DNA of 64,000 nucleotides from Melitaea cinxia (taxonomy: Eukaryota > Arthropoda > Insecta > Lepidoptera > Nymphalidae). This document shows, in pieces, positions 33,181-44,263 of this stretch. The notes below the pieces were generated by a model. The model saw only the letters and a program-made list of their open reading frames with translations. It ran no database searches and was not told the origin of the DNA. The translations under genes were made by a program, and so were the position numbers. The stretch is from NCBI RefSeq assembly GCF_905220565.1, contig NC_059406.1:12968001-13032000 (forward strand), in the 5' to 3' direction. Positions within the stretch are counted from its first letter, which is position 1. Each line of letters opens with the position of its first letter.

Positions 33181-35259
33181 AGTTTTCCTGAATAGATGGA
33201 AATGGGAACTTTGCCTTTGTTATATATATAGCGTCTGTCCTGTTCGCTTGTGAAATCTTTTTTGTCGTTTTGATGGAATTTTTCCGAGTAAGTTTATTGA
33301 AATGGTTACCAAAACCATTTCAATACATATGTATGGTTGCATAAAATGTATATAACATGAAACTAATTTACTGATCATACTCGTATTTACGAAATTAGTA
33401 TCATATCATTTTTTGGGTAGACTTCGTACGTGTTGAGATTTATATAAATTTTTCCTCTCTAATTAATGTACATAACATACGTACGTATAACAAAACATAA
33501 ATAATGGCGAAGGCTTGGAATCGTTTATTGTGAATTATTTGCCCCTCAATACTCATAATATACATCTAAAGTCTAAACGATATGATCTAATAACATAGTT
33601 TTAATTGTTTCGAAGATTTTCTAAAAGAAATATGAAATAGTAAACATCTGACTTCATAATAGCGTTACATTTCATTTCTTATTTTAAGTTTATATGTTTT
33701 TATTTATTTTTAATTTTTAATTTCATTGCATTAAATTATTAAGGAAAAAATAAAGCAAATTATAACCCGTTTAAAAAAAAAGTGGTTAATCATGACATTA
33801 ATAGTATCATTGTGACAAGAATACTAGCATTTCTCCGTTGAATCGCAACTCCGATTCTCAAAAAAAAAAAACCATTCAAACACAGTATCAAAGATAACAA
33901 CAAAAACAAAACAATTAGCGAAAGCCATTAATCCTAATTCATGATAACAGTTAATGAATAAATTTAACGTCCACAATCAACTCCCTAACACTATTAAAAT
34001 CACAAACAATTTAGTAACAGCGAGTACCGAATCGTTACAATTTTAGCAACGAATTCTTTTAAAACATATATCACTCACTTCCTATCGCGATTCAAACGAT
34101 CGATACGAAAATAAAATCACACGGACAGACAACAGTCAACCTTAAATCACTCGTTTGTTTTCTTGTTCGTTTGTCGTTCGCACGTTTTAATTTAGAAACG
34201 GTTGTCGTTTCGTTTGTTTTGCCTTCATCAATTTTAAGTCGGTTAGCATGCGTATTGTCGCTGTATTAAGATATCACTGTGAGTCTGTTAATTAGTTTGA
34301 AGCAAGTGTTTTTTAAAGAAGTGCTACAAAAATAATTTTGATATATTTTTCTTTCGTGTATACCTTTGTATAGAGACAATTTATTGTAGACTCTGTCAGA
34401 GAACAGAAATAAATGTTTAATGTTTGAATGAAAATTGTAAATGAAAATCTGTGAATTAGCCAACAAGTCATAAACTGCCCCTGTGTTTGTAGTATTTGGT
34501 GTACAATTAAGAGTCAATAATTTAAAATATAATATTAAATTATTAATTGTACTGTTTAATCGACATTATCGAATTATTAGACAACAGATAGCCTATTAAG
34601 CACTAAAAAATCTAAATTAAAAATCACATCATACTAAGTTACATTTAAATTCAAATAAAATAGTTGCGATGTGATTCGCGACCAACGGACAAGAGATAAA
34701 CGACAAAATGATAAAAATTGTTGTCTATAATATAGATTATTTAGTTGGCTCCCTGTTGAAATTTTACTATATCTTTTAAATGAACTTCAGTACGCATCAT
34801 CTTGAATATAACCTATATTTATGCCTGATAGTGAGGTCGGAGGTTATCGTCAGTCTTGCTGTATCAGTAATGGCTTCCCGATGTCATCCTCGTGGTCCAC
34901 TGAGTGAGAGGGACGACGATATTGAGTTAGAAAGAGAGATAATGTTTATTGTGTGAATAGTATGAAAATCAAATTATCTCCGTTTTTGTTTATATGCGTG
35001 ATATTGTTACTTTATTTTCTATGCCAATCAGCATTAACCTTCAATTCTTCTCTTATATGAATAAGTTCTTGTCCAACAGTGGAACATTGATTATTCAGAT
35101 CAGTTGAAATTAACAAATTTCAACATTATTTACTCAAAACACGAAGTAGCTCAAGAAAAAAGAACTCGAAAAAGTGGATTTCCCATAAAGAAACGCTGCA
35201 CGCAAATCAGCAAAGCTCTCTACATGGCGGTATTCAAAAATTTCGTCGAAAAAATTGGT
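33181..35259. other. AT-rich upstream sequence
   Basis: No gene or repeat recognised. At 34070-34260 (ACGATCGATACGAAAATAAA, CGTTTGTTTTCTTGTTCG) and 34830-34930 (AGGTCGGAGGTTATCGTCAG) there are less AT-rich stretches of unknown meaning. Confidence 0.4.
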
Positions 35260-35390
35260 CCCTCAATAATCCGCGGGCGGTCAGAGGCGCGCAACCGTCG
35301 GTCGGTCGCGGTCCGGAGCCGCTGATGCGATTTCACGCTTCAACGCGTCGCGACCATTGCGGCTGGTTTCATTGGACGCGAAAATACACA
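35260..35390. promoter_or_regulatory. CpG-rich island with two CCAAT boxes
   Basis: TCCGCGGGCGGTCAGAGGCG, CCGTCGGTCGGTCGCGGTCC and CAACGCGTCGCGACCATTGC lie between minus-strand CCAAT boxes at about 35252-35256 and 35368-35373. Two open frames here (35104-35325 and 35325-35525, +) have no domain signature. Promoter-like composition makes this an alternative svp promoter candidate; inference. Confidence 0.4.
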
Positions 35391-36640
35391 CAAAAAAAAA
35401 AAAATCGAATGCTTTTCGAAATTCGAACGTCGTTCAAAAGATTTTTTACTTTTTCTTTCAAAAACTTTTGTAGCTCTATGTTTATATCGTTTAGAATTGT
35501 AATTCGGAACTTGAAAATTGATTGATTGAATTTTATAAGATATTGCCGTTGCTTTATTACATATCAGACTTATAGGGAATCACGAAATTAAACGTGATTT
35601 CATAACAAATCTCTTTATAAGACGTCACCCTAACAAGTCTAATAAAAGCTCGCTCTGATTCACAATATCGCCGCATCGCGGCGCCTACGCTTTGTGCAGA
35701 GGCGACCAATTGTGCAGAACCCCTGGCTGATCACTTAATTGACTACAAAGCGAACGGTTTTCGACACCGCGACACATCCTCCCTTCACTATCGCTTCTCA
35801 ACTCATCCATTGCAGTTTCGATTAAAAATTTATCAAACAAAGTTCCATCAAAACTAGCAATGGATAATCATACTGGAAAAACGATTTCATCGTGGTAGAG
35901 GGAAACCGATGATATCGGATTAAAGTGCAGTGAAAATGAGATTTGTTGGCAAGTGATAGGATTGTGCGCTTAACGCTACTTAATCTATGATTAACGGAGG
36001 GAAGCAAGGTTGCTGAACGCACGGTTACATCACAAAAAGGCGTTCGCGTGGATTGAGTTTTGGGTGTTATCGGATTTGGTGTCTCTCTTGAGTGGCTTTT
36101 GTAGGTGCTGCGGAATTAAATATGTACTTTCATAAAAATATAACTTTAAAATAATTAAAAAAAATCTTTCTTTGTTTATACCTCATATAACATTAGATAC
36201 TTATGTTTATCAAACAAGCAAAAATGTAATAAAATTATCATTTAAGTTCAGAGCTTCATAACAATCGAGTAATTAGTCAAAAGGTACCTTTACAATAATA
36301 CAAATAATGCATTAAACTAATATATGAAGTATTTATGGTGAACTTCAATCTATTTAAAGTAAAGTAAATGTAGTATTTCAACAGTATTTTTATTAGTGAG
36401 GTGACACCACCTCACACAAGACGAGGACAAGTAGTTACCTTGAGTCTTCTAATCTTGATGATTTTATTGGTATGTCTAACATCTTTAATTTGTATTTAAC
36501 GTACAACTTGGTGCTTTCGGCTATCAAATGTAAACTATCAGATATCATCAAAACAAAGCTGAAAGGTGTGTCTCAGTTTGTCTCAGAATTCTTCTATCTT
36601 AAAATTCTAATACAATAATAATATATTTAATACCACTAAT
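35391..36640. other. upstream sequence, no recognised element
   Basis: A CpG-bearing patch at 35620-35780 (GACGTCACCCTAACAAG, CGCCGCATCGCGGCGCC) sits in otherwise AT-rich sequence. No gene recognised. Confidence 0.4.
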
Positions 36641-37340
36641 CTGGGGGCACGGTAGTGCCCCCGCCAAGACGAGAACAAAAAAAAAAAAAAAAACGAAAAG
36701 CACTACCTATCTTTTCTCGAAGCGCTTCGTCGTTTTTTTGAACCCTCATAACTTGGGTTTGGATTATACCAGATAAACAAAATTCTGGGGATATGATGTG
36801 AATAGCGGACTTATTAAACATATAAAGTTTCAATTGCATAGCTCTTATACTTTAGATTTTATTGATACCTAAAAAACCCCGATTTCGTCACTCACTGATG
36901 ATCATCAAAATTCATAGAGTACTTCCTGAAGTCCCAGAAAGCTGAAATTTGGTATGTAAGCTAGTATTAGTACACAAACAACAAAAAAATTCTAAAACTT
37001 GGAACTTTTACCCCCCAACCCCTTAAACTAGGAGATGGAAGTTTGTATGAGACTTCCGCAAATTTTGATGCTAGAGGTCTGAAAATTGATATAGGGACTC
37101 CTTGTTATTAATAATAATAATAAAATATATAAAAAATAAAAATCGGTTATTAGTTTATGTCGAAAATTTACATTTTGTAATTTTGCTATTTAAGTTTTGG
37201 CGGAGGTCACTGTTTGCATATCAGTTCAACATAAAATCAAAAACAGCGTGCTTAAACCGAATATTGTGAAGATTGGATGATATTTATGGTATAAAATGTG
37301 TCGGAGCTAAAATGCAGCTATAATATTGTCATAAGCAACT
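36641..37340. mobile_element. interspersed repeat beginning with a GGGGGCAC hairpin
   Basis: An 8 bp perfect stem, GGGGGCAC/GTGCCCCC with a 4-base loop (36643-36662), is followed by GCCAAGACGAGAAC, a 17 bp A-run (36677-36693), CCTCATAACTTGGGTTTGG, and later AGGTCTGAAAATTGATATAG and GGGACTCCTTGTTATT. These phrases are familiar from lepidopteran repeats. The class is uncertain: a hairpin near one end is Helitron-like, but no CTRR terminus is evident. Confidence 0.5.
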
Positions 37341-37354
37341 TACAAAAAGAAGTG

Positions 37355-37907
37355 AAATCCCACCAAAAACATTTTCATGTAAAATGTTGCCAAGACGAGA
37401 TCATATGGCTCGCACTGTCAAAAAGTTATCAGATCTCATGTAGAGCCAAGCTTTTAACTCTACACGCCCTAACTCTGCAAACCCTAACTTTACAAACTCT
37501 ACACCTTAGTCAAAATATGTGGCTTGGCCGTTTCGTTACTACCGGCTGCCGATGTTGTAGATGACGACTTTCCTGTCCCATTTATATATATGTATATTTT
37601 CTTTTTATTTTTTATTATATGTATATCAATTATTCTTCTTTTTTTATTTTTTCTTTAATAGAACTATTGTATAACAGAAAAGTAATAAATAGTGAATAAA
37701 TTTTTCACCTTACAACGTGACGGTAGCGAAACGGCCAAGCCACATATTTTGACTAAGGTGTAGAGTTTGTAAAGTTAGGGTTTGCAGAGTTAGGGCGTGT
37801 AGAGTTAAAAGCTTGGCTCTACATGAGATCTGATAACTTTTTGACAGTGCGAGCCATATGATCTCGTCTTGGCAACATTTTACATGAAAATGTTTTTGGT
37901 GGGATTT
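37355..37907. mobile_element. foldback-type element: 181 bp perfect inverted repeat, 191 bp loop
   Basis: The arms at 37355-37535 and 37727-37907 are exact reverse complements by base-by-base reading. The outer ends are AAATCCCACCAAAAACATTT and its reverse; the inner ends are at GGCCGTTTCG. The same open frame therefore appears on opposite strands in both arms (phrases CCQDEIIWLALSKSYQ and LTLQTLTLQTL); it is not taken as a gene. The loop is T-rich and non-coding. The only flanking duplication seen is AT if the ends are CCCACC/GGTGGG. Likely a DNA-transposon derivative with long inverted termini. Confidence 0.85.
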
Positions 37908-38099
37908 ATTTATCAGTATTATTATATTCCGTACAAAATTACGCAAATCACAGAAACCTTAACAAAAATATAAGTCAGTGGGTAATTTCCCGAGGGACAC
38001 ACCAAATCAATGCGTAATCTTCAAGAAGCTACTTAATACGCGGCCGACCCCCGATAACATCCTGACCACGGTAGTCTTTAATGTATCTGATATGTCTAT
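37908..38099. other. spacer between repeats
   Basis: CpG-bearing unique sequence (ACGCGGCCGACCCCCGATAA); nothing recognised. Confidence 0.35.
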
Positions 38100-39068
38100 T
38101 GGCGATGGAAATTATATTCTGTAAAATGGGGGGTTCTGTATGTGTTACAGATCACGTTCTGCATAAAAAAACGAGTGGGCTTTAAACCATACAACTGTAT
38201 TAAAACTTAACTAACGTAACTCTCTCTTTGTATCTTCACTAGCTTATATCTCCCTCACAACTTTTGTTCGCCTCGCCCGGTCACACTTTTCGTAACACTC
38301 TCGTCACGCATTCACCAGCTATCTCTACAAGTCAAGCGCGCGTAAAAAAGTTTTACTACAATAATTTCTAGCTCATTTTTAAATTTGACTTTGTTTAAAT
38401 AGCCGAGCTGTTTTGATAGACTAATTCCGATCAATTCATTTTGTGAGCGCGTAAGCACGCCTATAATTTACAATAAAAACATTATACTTATTATATATTA
38501 TACTAGCTGACCCCGCAAACGTTGTTTTGCCATAGATTTTATTAACCGTCTCCCCCCCCCCCCCCCCTCCATAACTTAGGGGAATGAAAAATAGATGTCG
38601 GCCAATTCTTAGACCTACCCGATATGCACACAAAATTTCATATTTTATTAACCCGCTTAACCCCCCTCTTATAACTTAGGGGTATGAAAAAAAGATGTTG
38701 TTCGATTCTCAGACCTACCCGATATGCACACAAAATTTCATGAGAATCGGCCAAGTCGTTTCGGAGGATTTTAACTACAAACACCGCGACACGAGAATTT
38801 TATATATTATATTATTTTAGTTGTATGCGCCAGTTAGTATTGACATTTCACTCTATCGACGTTTTTTTTAGGGATGCGAAAAATAGTTTTAGTGATACGT
38901 AAAATAGTATTGGACAGTTATACAGAAGTATGTTTGCGAGAGTAGCTCATATATTAAGGCAAATTAAAATTTAAGGTCTAAGTTTTTTTTTTCACATGGA
39001 ACGTATTTTAAAATACCCACAGAACTCTCCATTTGAAGAAACGCCGATAGGAGTCGAACACCTTATAT
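38100..39068. mobile_element. family E terminal-inverted-repeat element, copy 2
   Basis: The right end reversed reads ATATAAGGTGTTCGACTCCT then ATCGGCGTTTCTTCAAATGG, matching copy 1 termini. The left side AAAATGGGGGGTTCTG then CAGATCACGTTC and TTTTTAAATTTGACTTTG matches copy 1 at 11446-11540, but its outermost bases are degraded. GAGAGTAGCTCATATATTAA (38938 onward) matches copy 1 near 12320. The stretch 38165-38370 is absent from copy 1. A CTAGCTGACCCC-type repeat is nested at 38503-38812. Confidence 0.65.
38503..38812 (+). mobile_element. CTAGCTGACCCC-type repeat, internally duplicated, nested
   Basis: The head CTAGCTGACCCCGCAAACGT continues TGTTTTGCCATAGATTTTAT. The unit ending GACCTACCCGATATGCACAC then AAAATTTCAT occurs twice in tandem (38537-38641 and 38642-38742), the first with a 16 bp C-run at 38552-38567. 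The element ends AATCGGCCAAGTCGTTTCGG then CGAGAATTTTATATATTAT. It is a common lepidopteran repeat type. Confidence 0.7.
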
Positions 39069-39532
39069 AATTATTTCATATGTTAGATACCAAGCGTCTT
39101 TAGTTTTTGAAGTTTTGTTTGCTGGGATATCAGTTTTTTTAAGATCTTTTTCCTTGCAATTGGTATCTACTATTCCTGTTGTAATTTTAAATATCTTTTC
39201 TTCAACGAAATCACGTTAGCATCACAAAACACAAAACGCGAATAAATGTTTTTGTGAACAGGTATTACTACTATTAACTCGGTACATATTATTCATGCAG
39301 GTCGAATTAGCCGCTTTTTTATTTTGTAAAAAATCTGTCATATATAAGTAAGAAATTATATGATCCTTTATCAGGAGTAGATACTTCATGCACCAGCTAT
39401 TTGTATAGACCTAATTCTTCTAAGCGTTACCTGTAAACAATCGACTTTGTAATAAGGTTATTAATATTTTAAAACGCTGTATTTCTAATGTGTGCAAATC
39501 CCTAATCTTATATATAAAATTAGTTAATAATA
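39069..39532. other. AT-rich upstream sequence
   Basis: Nothing recognised. Confidence 0.4.
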
Positions 39533-39739
39533 TGTATGGCAAAACAACGTTTGCTGGGTCACGTAGTAATATTATAAATGTGAATGTTAGTTTGTTTGTT
39601 ACGCTTCCACGCGACAACTACTTAACCGATAATCATGAAACTTTGTAGACATATTCTTGGAGGTATTAGCAGTAACATAGGATACTCTTTATTAATTAAA
39701 AAAATTAATGCGAGCAAAACCACGAGTAAAAGCTAGTAA
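39533..39739. mobile_element. two abutting repeat fragments
   Basis: 39533-39568 (minus) is the reversed head of the CTAGCTG type (GGCAAAACAACGTTTGCTGG). 39572-39739 (plus) runs from AATGTGAATGTTAGTTTGTT through GAAACTTTGTAGACATATTC and AGTAACATAGGATACT to GCGAGCAAAACCACGAGTAA, a separate lepidopteran repeat. Confidence 0.55.
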
Positions 39740-42700
39740 TGTATATAAATAAAAACTGAATAGAATCATCAATTTAATACTTGTCATGTCAATAACTCGT
39801 TAACTACTGTAGGATTATCGAATGGTATATCTGTAACAAATTATGTTTATCCCGAGTGTTATTTATTCGAGATATTTATCTTTTTATATTTCAACCCTCA
39901 TCTGGTTCATCTGGCACGTGGTAGGGTTGTATACGGCTGAGGTTGCGCGATTAACCCTTAAGTGGCTACGGATGCTGACTTCCTTAGTTGTTACCAAAAA
40001 TTTGTTTTTTTTTTTGCATTGGTATAATTGAACCGACCGAATTTCAACAACCGATTCAAATAATAAACTATATTATTATTAGTTTTCGAATCTTGACTCA
40101 TTTGGGAAATTCAGAAAAACAATTTCAGCAAGTACTTGAATCGTTTTATGCTTTATAAGTAAAAGCGCACAGTGTTAGGATAAGAAAATATTTGTACATT
40201 CTTCAGATCCTTATTTAAAGAAAACTTTAGGAGAAAAAAAAATCGATCAAGAAATAAAATACCGTTTAATTTAAATGTAATTAAACTAATGGAATTCATT
40301 CTATAAAACAAACATATATAATGTGCACCTATACTGTATAATAAATACACAAACAATACTTTCTTAAGTACCGTATTAATTAATTTAAAATTTAAAACTG
40401 AAATACGTCACTTATTACCCCAAAGAATATTTTCTAAAATCAGAGCAGTCTTGTTTGAATTGTAAAAACTTTTAACAATAAACCCAATCAGCCGAGATCT
40501 TAAGAATGGTATTAATTTTCAATGGGATTATTTACAAATACTCGATTCTATCTTAAAACGTCGGAGCGGGCAGGATCTGTCAATATTGTCACAAAATATT
40601 AGAACGAATAAAAAGATTTTTTTGAGTTAAAAATTATATAAAAAACAGCCATGAATGTGGGCTAATTTTCGCTCTCAATACGCACTTTGTATGTAAGCAT
40701 CGGGGCGTATTACAAATTAATTCATACATCCAAAGCCCACGTAAAAAACACGAAAGACCGTTACCTTTTGTTGCTTTTTTTTCTTTTTATTTATGGTGTA
40801 AAAATTGGGTTACTTAACGGGAGCGTTTCGGGTCTATTGTATTGGATCCTTGGGGATTCGCACAAAAAATTGAGTAGTTTTTTTCATAAGACTAAAAATA
40901 GACACCTCTTAAGAAACCCTCTTGTGAAGCGATAATTAAGAGTTATTAATAGATTAACGATAGCTGTTATTGATGATGAAGACGCTGATAAAATGGATTT
41001 ACTTATCAAGAAGCTCGCGTAAAGTAACAATTAATTCAATGATAATAACGCCTTAAGATTTCTAGAACAATTGTATTAAAACTGTGCGAAGAAGGTTAGT
41101 TGGTAATTTGTTATTTCCTTTGTCTATCAGCAGTATTGTTCTATTTGCCAGTATTGCATCATACATTTAATAAAATAAAAATAACACTATTAAATCTTAT
41201 CGTTGAAATTGAAGCAGTAATGTAAAACAGATACTCGAATTGTATGGCTTAGATAGTATATAATGGTTAAAATACATCCCGCTATATAAATTCCATTTCA
41301 GATATGTTCTATTCATTTCTTAACAAAACAGATAGACACGCTTTTTATACAAACTAGATTTCAACCGTTGCTTGTCAAAGGGTCGTGAGCGGAGGTCGCG
41401 GGTCACCATCGTCTTTTTCGTTCAAGAAAAAAGTCGTTATAAAACCAGTATATAAAAAAACTGTTTCAAATAAGGGGCTTCAGCTAATATTGTGAATATT
41501 GATGAAGAAAGGAATCTTGTTTTCGGATTTGCCTACATATTGTAGTTTTATTCAATCGACATGTGTGGTCCCACGGTACGGGTTCACGTGTTCGAAGCGC
41601 TTTCTGGGAATTGATAGTCACGTAACTTGATTTCGTCCACATCATTTTGAACTTTCACCATTTATAATCAAAAATGTGACAATGATCTAACATAATAATT
41701 CCAATTATTACATTCTTAACCATGCCTCGGTTACAACGCTTCTCATCTTAGATAGAAAAGTCTTATGTATCTATAAAAGAGATTCAGCTCCATATAAAGG
41801 CTTTAACAATATCTTTTATCTGAACAAAGGGCACGTGGTACATTACAGAATCCCTGCGCACGATTCTTGTACCCTAACCCTTGCGTGAAAGGGATAAAGC
41901 GGGATTGTGCTTAAGATAAAGTACAGGGGAGGAATCTCGAAGGTAGAACTTATTGATCCCCGCACGCGTTTACGGGTTAACAGTAAGGGTTGGATGCTGC
42001 GCGTAGGCACGTGGCGTTTCAACGGGTTTCTGTGATTGGTATCAAAAGGATTTTTTTGTATGTAGACGAATAATAAGAAACGAATTTGTCAACTGTAATT
42101 TTTTTTGTATACAAATGTAAAATTTTCTACAGGAATCTTATTTGTTATTTTTATTAGATACTTTAATAATGTATTTAATTATAAAGGATTATTTTTTACA
42201 TGAATGTTATTATATATGTACATAATAGAATTCCGAAAGTAGGTACAAAAGTCTCCTCTTACAAAAAAACTTTCAAATTTAGGTAAAAATTTACAATATT
42301 TACCAAAACTAAAAAGAGTAAGTTTTAATTTACATAACAACATTAGTTGTAATATCTTAACATACATATGTAACGTTTTAACATACATCAATAATATAAG
42401 TATGGTTTTCTACCTCTCTACACTTACATTTATATTCCTCAAACCCACAACTCTAATATTGCTATCAAATAACACATTAATAAACGTAACCAAACGTCAA
42501 ACAAAATTTCAGATAAAATTCTATTAACACCTCGACTTGGGTCGATAATCTTTCACCGAAACGATAACAAAAAAAAAATAACCGTAAACGCAAAACCGTT
42601 TCTCACTAACTGATCCCATAAAAACCGGTACTCTGCCTGAAAAATAATCGCAAAAACCGTCGTAAATTTGTCAAGATTCCACGCCTCAGAGCCGTGTCAT

Positions 42701-42933
42701 TGTTTTTATACCACATATTCTAACGCAGGCGTTGTGGACTTGATTCGTTGTGGGAAGTTTATCTTCAAATGCACTGTTACTGGTTTTACCTTTAACGTTT
42801 CCGAAAATATTTACTTAAAATTGATTAATAGGTACTTATGTATTTTAAATTATTGAAATGCTTGTTAGGTATACGAATATTTACACTTAACAGTTGGAAA
42901 GAAATATTAATTAACGATTCAGTAATAAAATAT
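39740..42933. other. upstream sequence with a CpG-bearing block
   Basis: No gene. 41370-42030 is less AT-rich and repeat-free by eye (GGGTCGTGAGCGGAGGTCGC, CACGGTACGGGTTCACGTG, CCGCACGCGTTTACGGG) and is a candidate conserved regulatory block. The remainder is AT-rich. Confidence 0.4.
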
Positions 42934-43296
42934 ATTCAAATTTATTTCATTACAGCCTATACAGTCCACTGCTGGACATAGGCCTCCACAAGTTTACGCC
43001 AAAACATAACGTGAACTCATGTGTTTTGCCCATAGTCACCACGCTGGGCAGGCGGATTGGTGACCGCAGTGCAGGCTTTGTCGCACCGAAGACGCTGCTG
43101 CCCGTCTTCGGCCTGTGTATTTCAAAGCCAGCAGTTGGATGGTTATCCCGCCATCGGTCGGCTTCTTAAGTTCCAAGGTGGTTGTGGAACCTTGTTATCC
43201 CTTAGTCGCCTCTTACGACACCCACGGGAAGAGAGGGGGTGGCTAAATTCTTTAGTGCCGTAGCCACACAGCACGTTTCATTTCATTCAAATTTAT
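42934..43296 (-). mobile_element. family B retroposon with target-site duplication
   Basis: Reversed full-order copy: CGGCACTAAAGAATTTAGCC at 43262 descending to ATGTCCAGCAGTGGACTGTA near 42960. ATTCAAATTTAT flanks it at 42934-42945 and 43285-43296. Its sense strand begins with TGCTGTGTGGCTACGGCACT. Open frames inside are repeat-derived. Confidence 0.87.
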
Positions 43297-43998
43297 ATAG
43301 TTCAATAATTCTTTTTATACGACGTGCAATGTCTATGTTAAATAGATAAACCATTACAATTACCTAAGTTTTAACAGTTTTACGTCACTTGTGTGTTTGT
43401 GTATAATAGGGTATAAATTTTAGTACCTAATCAATGTAAATCTAAATTAATTTTTCGAATTTCAAGATATCGTTAACATAATTATTAATTTATTAATCCA
43501 AAGTCAATAATATGTCACGTTTGTAATTAAAATTAGACAACTAAATTGTTAATGTGTTTTACAACTCGTTTGCACAATAAGGAACATTACTTAGTATTCG
43601 TATCTGATCTAGAATGTGTCATGTTAACGCGCAATAAAATTACACACTGACATTAACCCTTTAATTGCGGAGGGGCATTCCACGTTATACTTATAACCAA
43701 TTTGTGCTAATCATACCCGGCCTCTGATCCTAGTATTGCGTCCTCACACCTTTTGTAATGAAAATATTACCATGATTGTACAATATACATTATTTTACTA
43801 ATTCAACAGTAACTGTACGTTTAATCCTATTGGCTTGGATTTTGTGACAAGAGCCTTTAGTTTTCTGTGAACATTTTTTAGATCTGAATCAGCCCGATTT
43901 TGACCTTGATATTTCTTGCTGTTCCCTAACTCACTTATTTAAAGGTAATACTAAAAAAATATTTTACTTCAAATTGTTACTACATACATACTTGTACC
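43297..43998. other. AT-rich upstream sequence
   Basis: A receptor-type half-site TTGACCTTGA lies near 43902 and is unremarkable on its own. Nothing else recognised. Confidence 0.4.
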
Positions 43999-44263
43999 TT
44001 TTTTTTTATACAACTAGGTCGACAAACAAGCGTACGGTTCACCTGATGGTAAGCATCTACAATACCATAAATATCGCAAAGCATGTTGCCGACCCTTCCC
44101 CCAATCCTCATCAGGAGCTCTAGTCACCTTACTTACCACAGGAACACAACACTGTCTGAAAGCAGTATTATTTAGCTGTGATCTTCTGTAAGGTCGAGAT
44201 ACTTCCCCAGTCGAACTGCTCCAGATTTTGAGCAGGATATTTCGTGGTGTATCCAACATCAGT
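43999..44263 (-). mobile_element. family C interspersed repeat
   Basis: The reverse-orientation copy begins at an oligo-T run and TATACAACTAGGTCGACAAA, CGTACGGTTCACCTGATGGT, ATCCTCATCAGGAGCTCTAG and TTAGCTGTGATCTTCTGTAA, and ends near GAGCAGGATATTTCGTGG. It is colinear with 8546-8828. Confidence 0.8.

Noticed and set aside
37440..37500. Telomere-like CCCTAAC repeats
   Set aside because: Only scattered CCCTAAC phrases inside the inverted-repeat arms, not tandem arrays. Insect telomeres use a different repeat.
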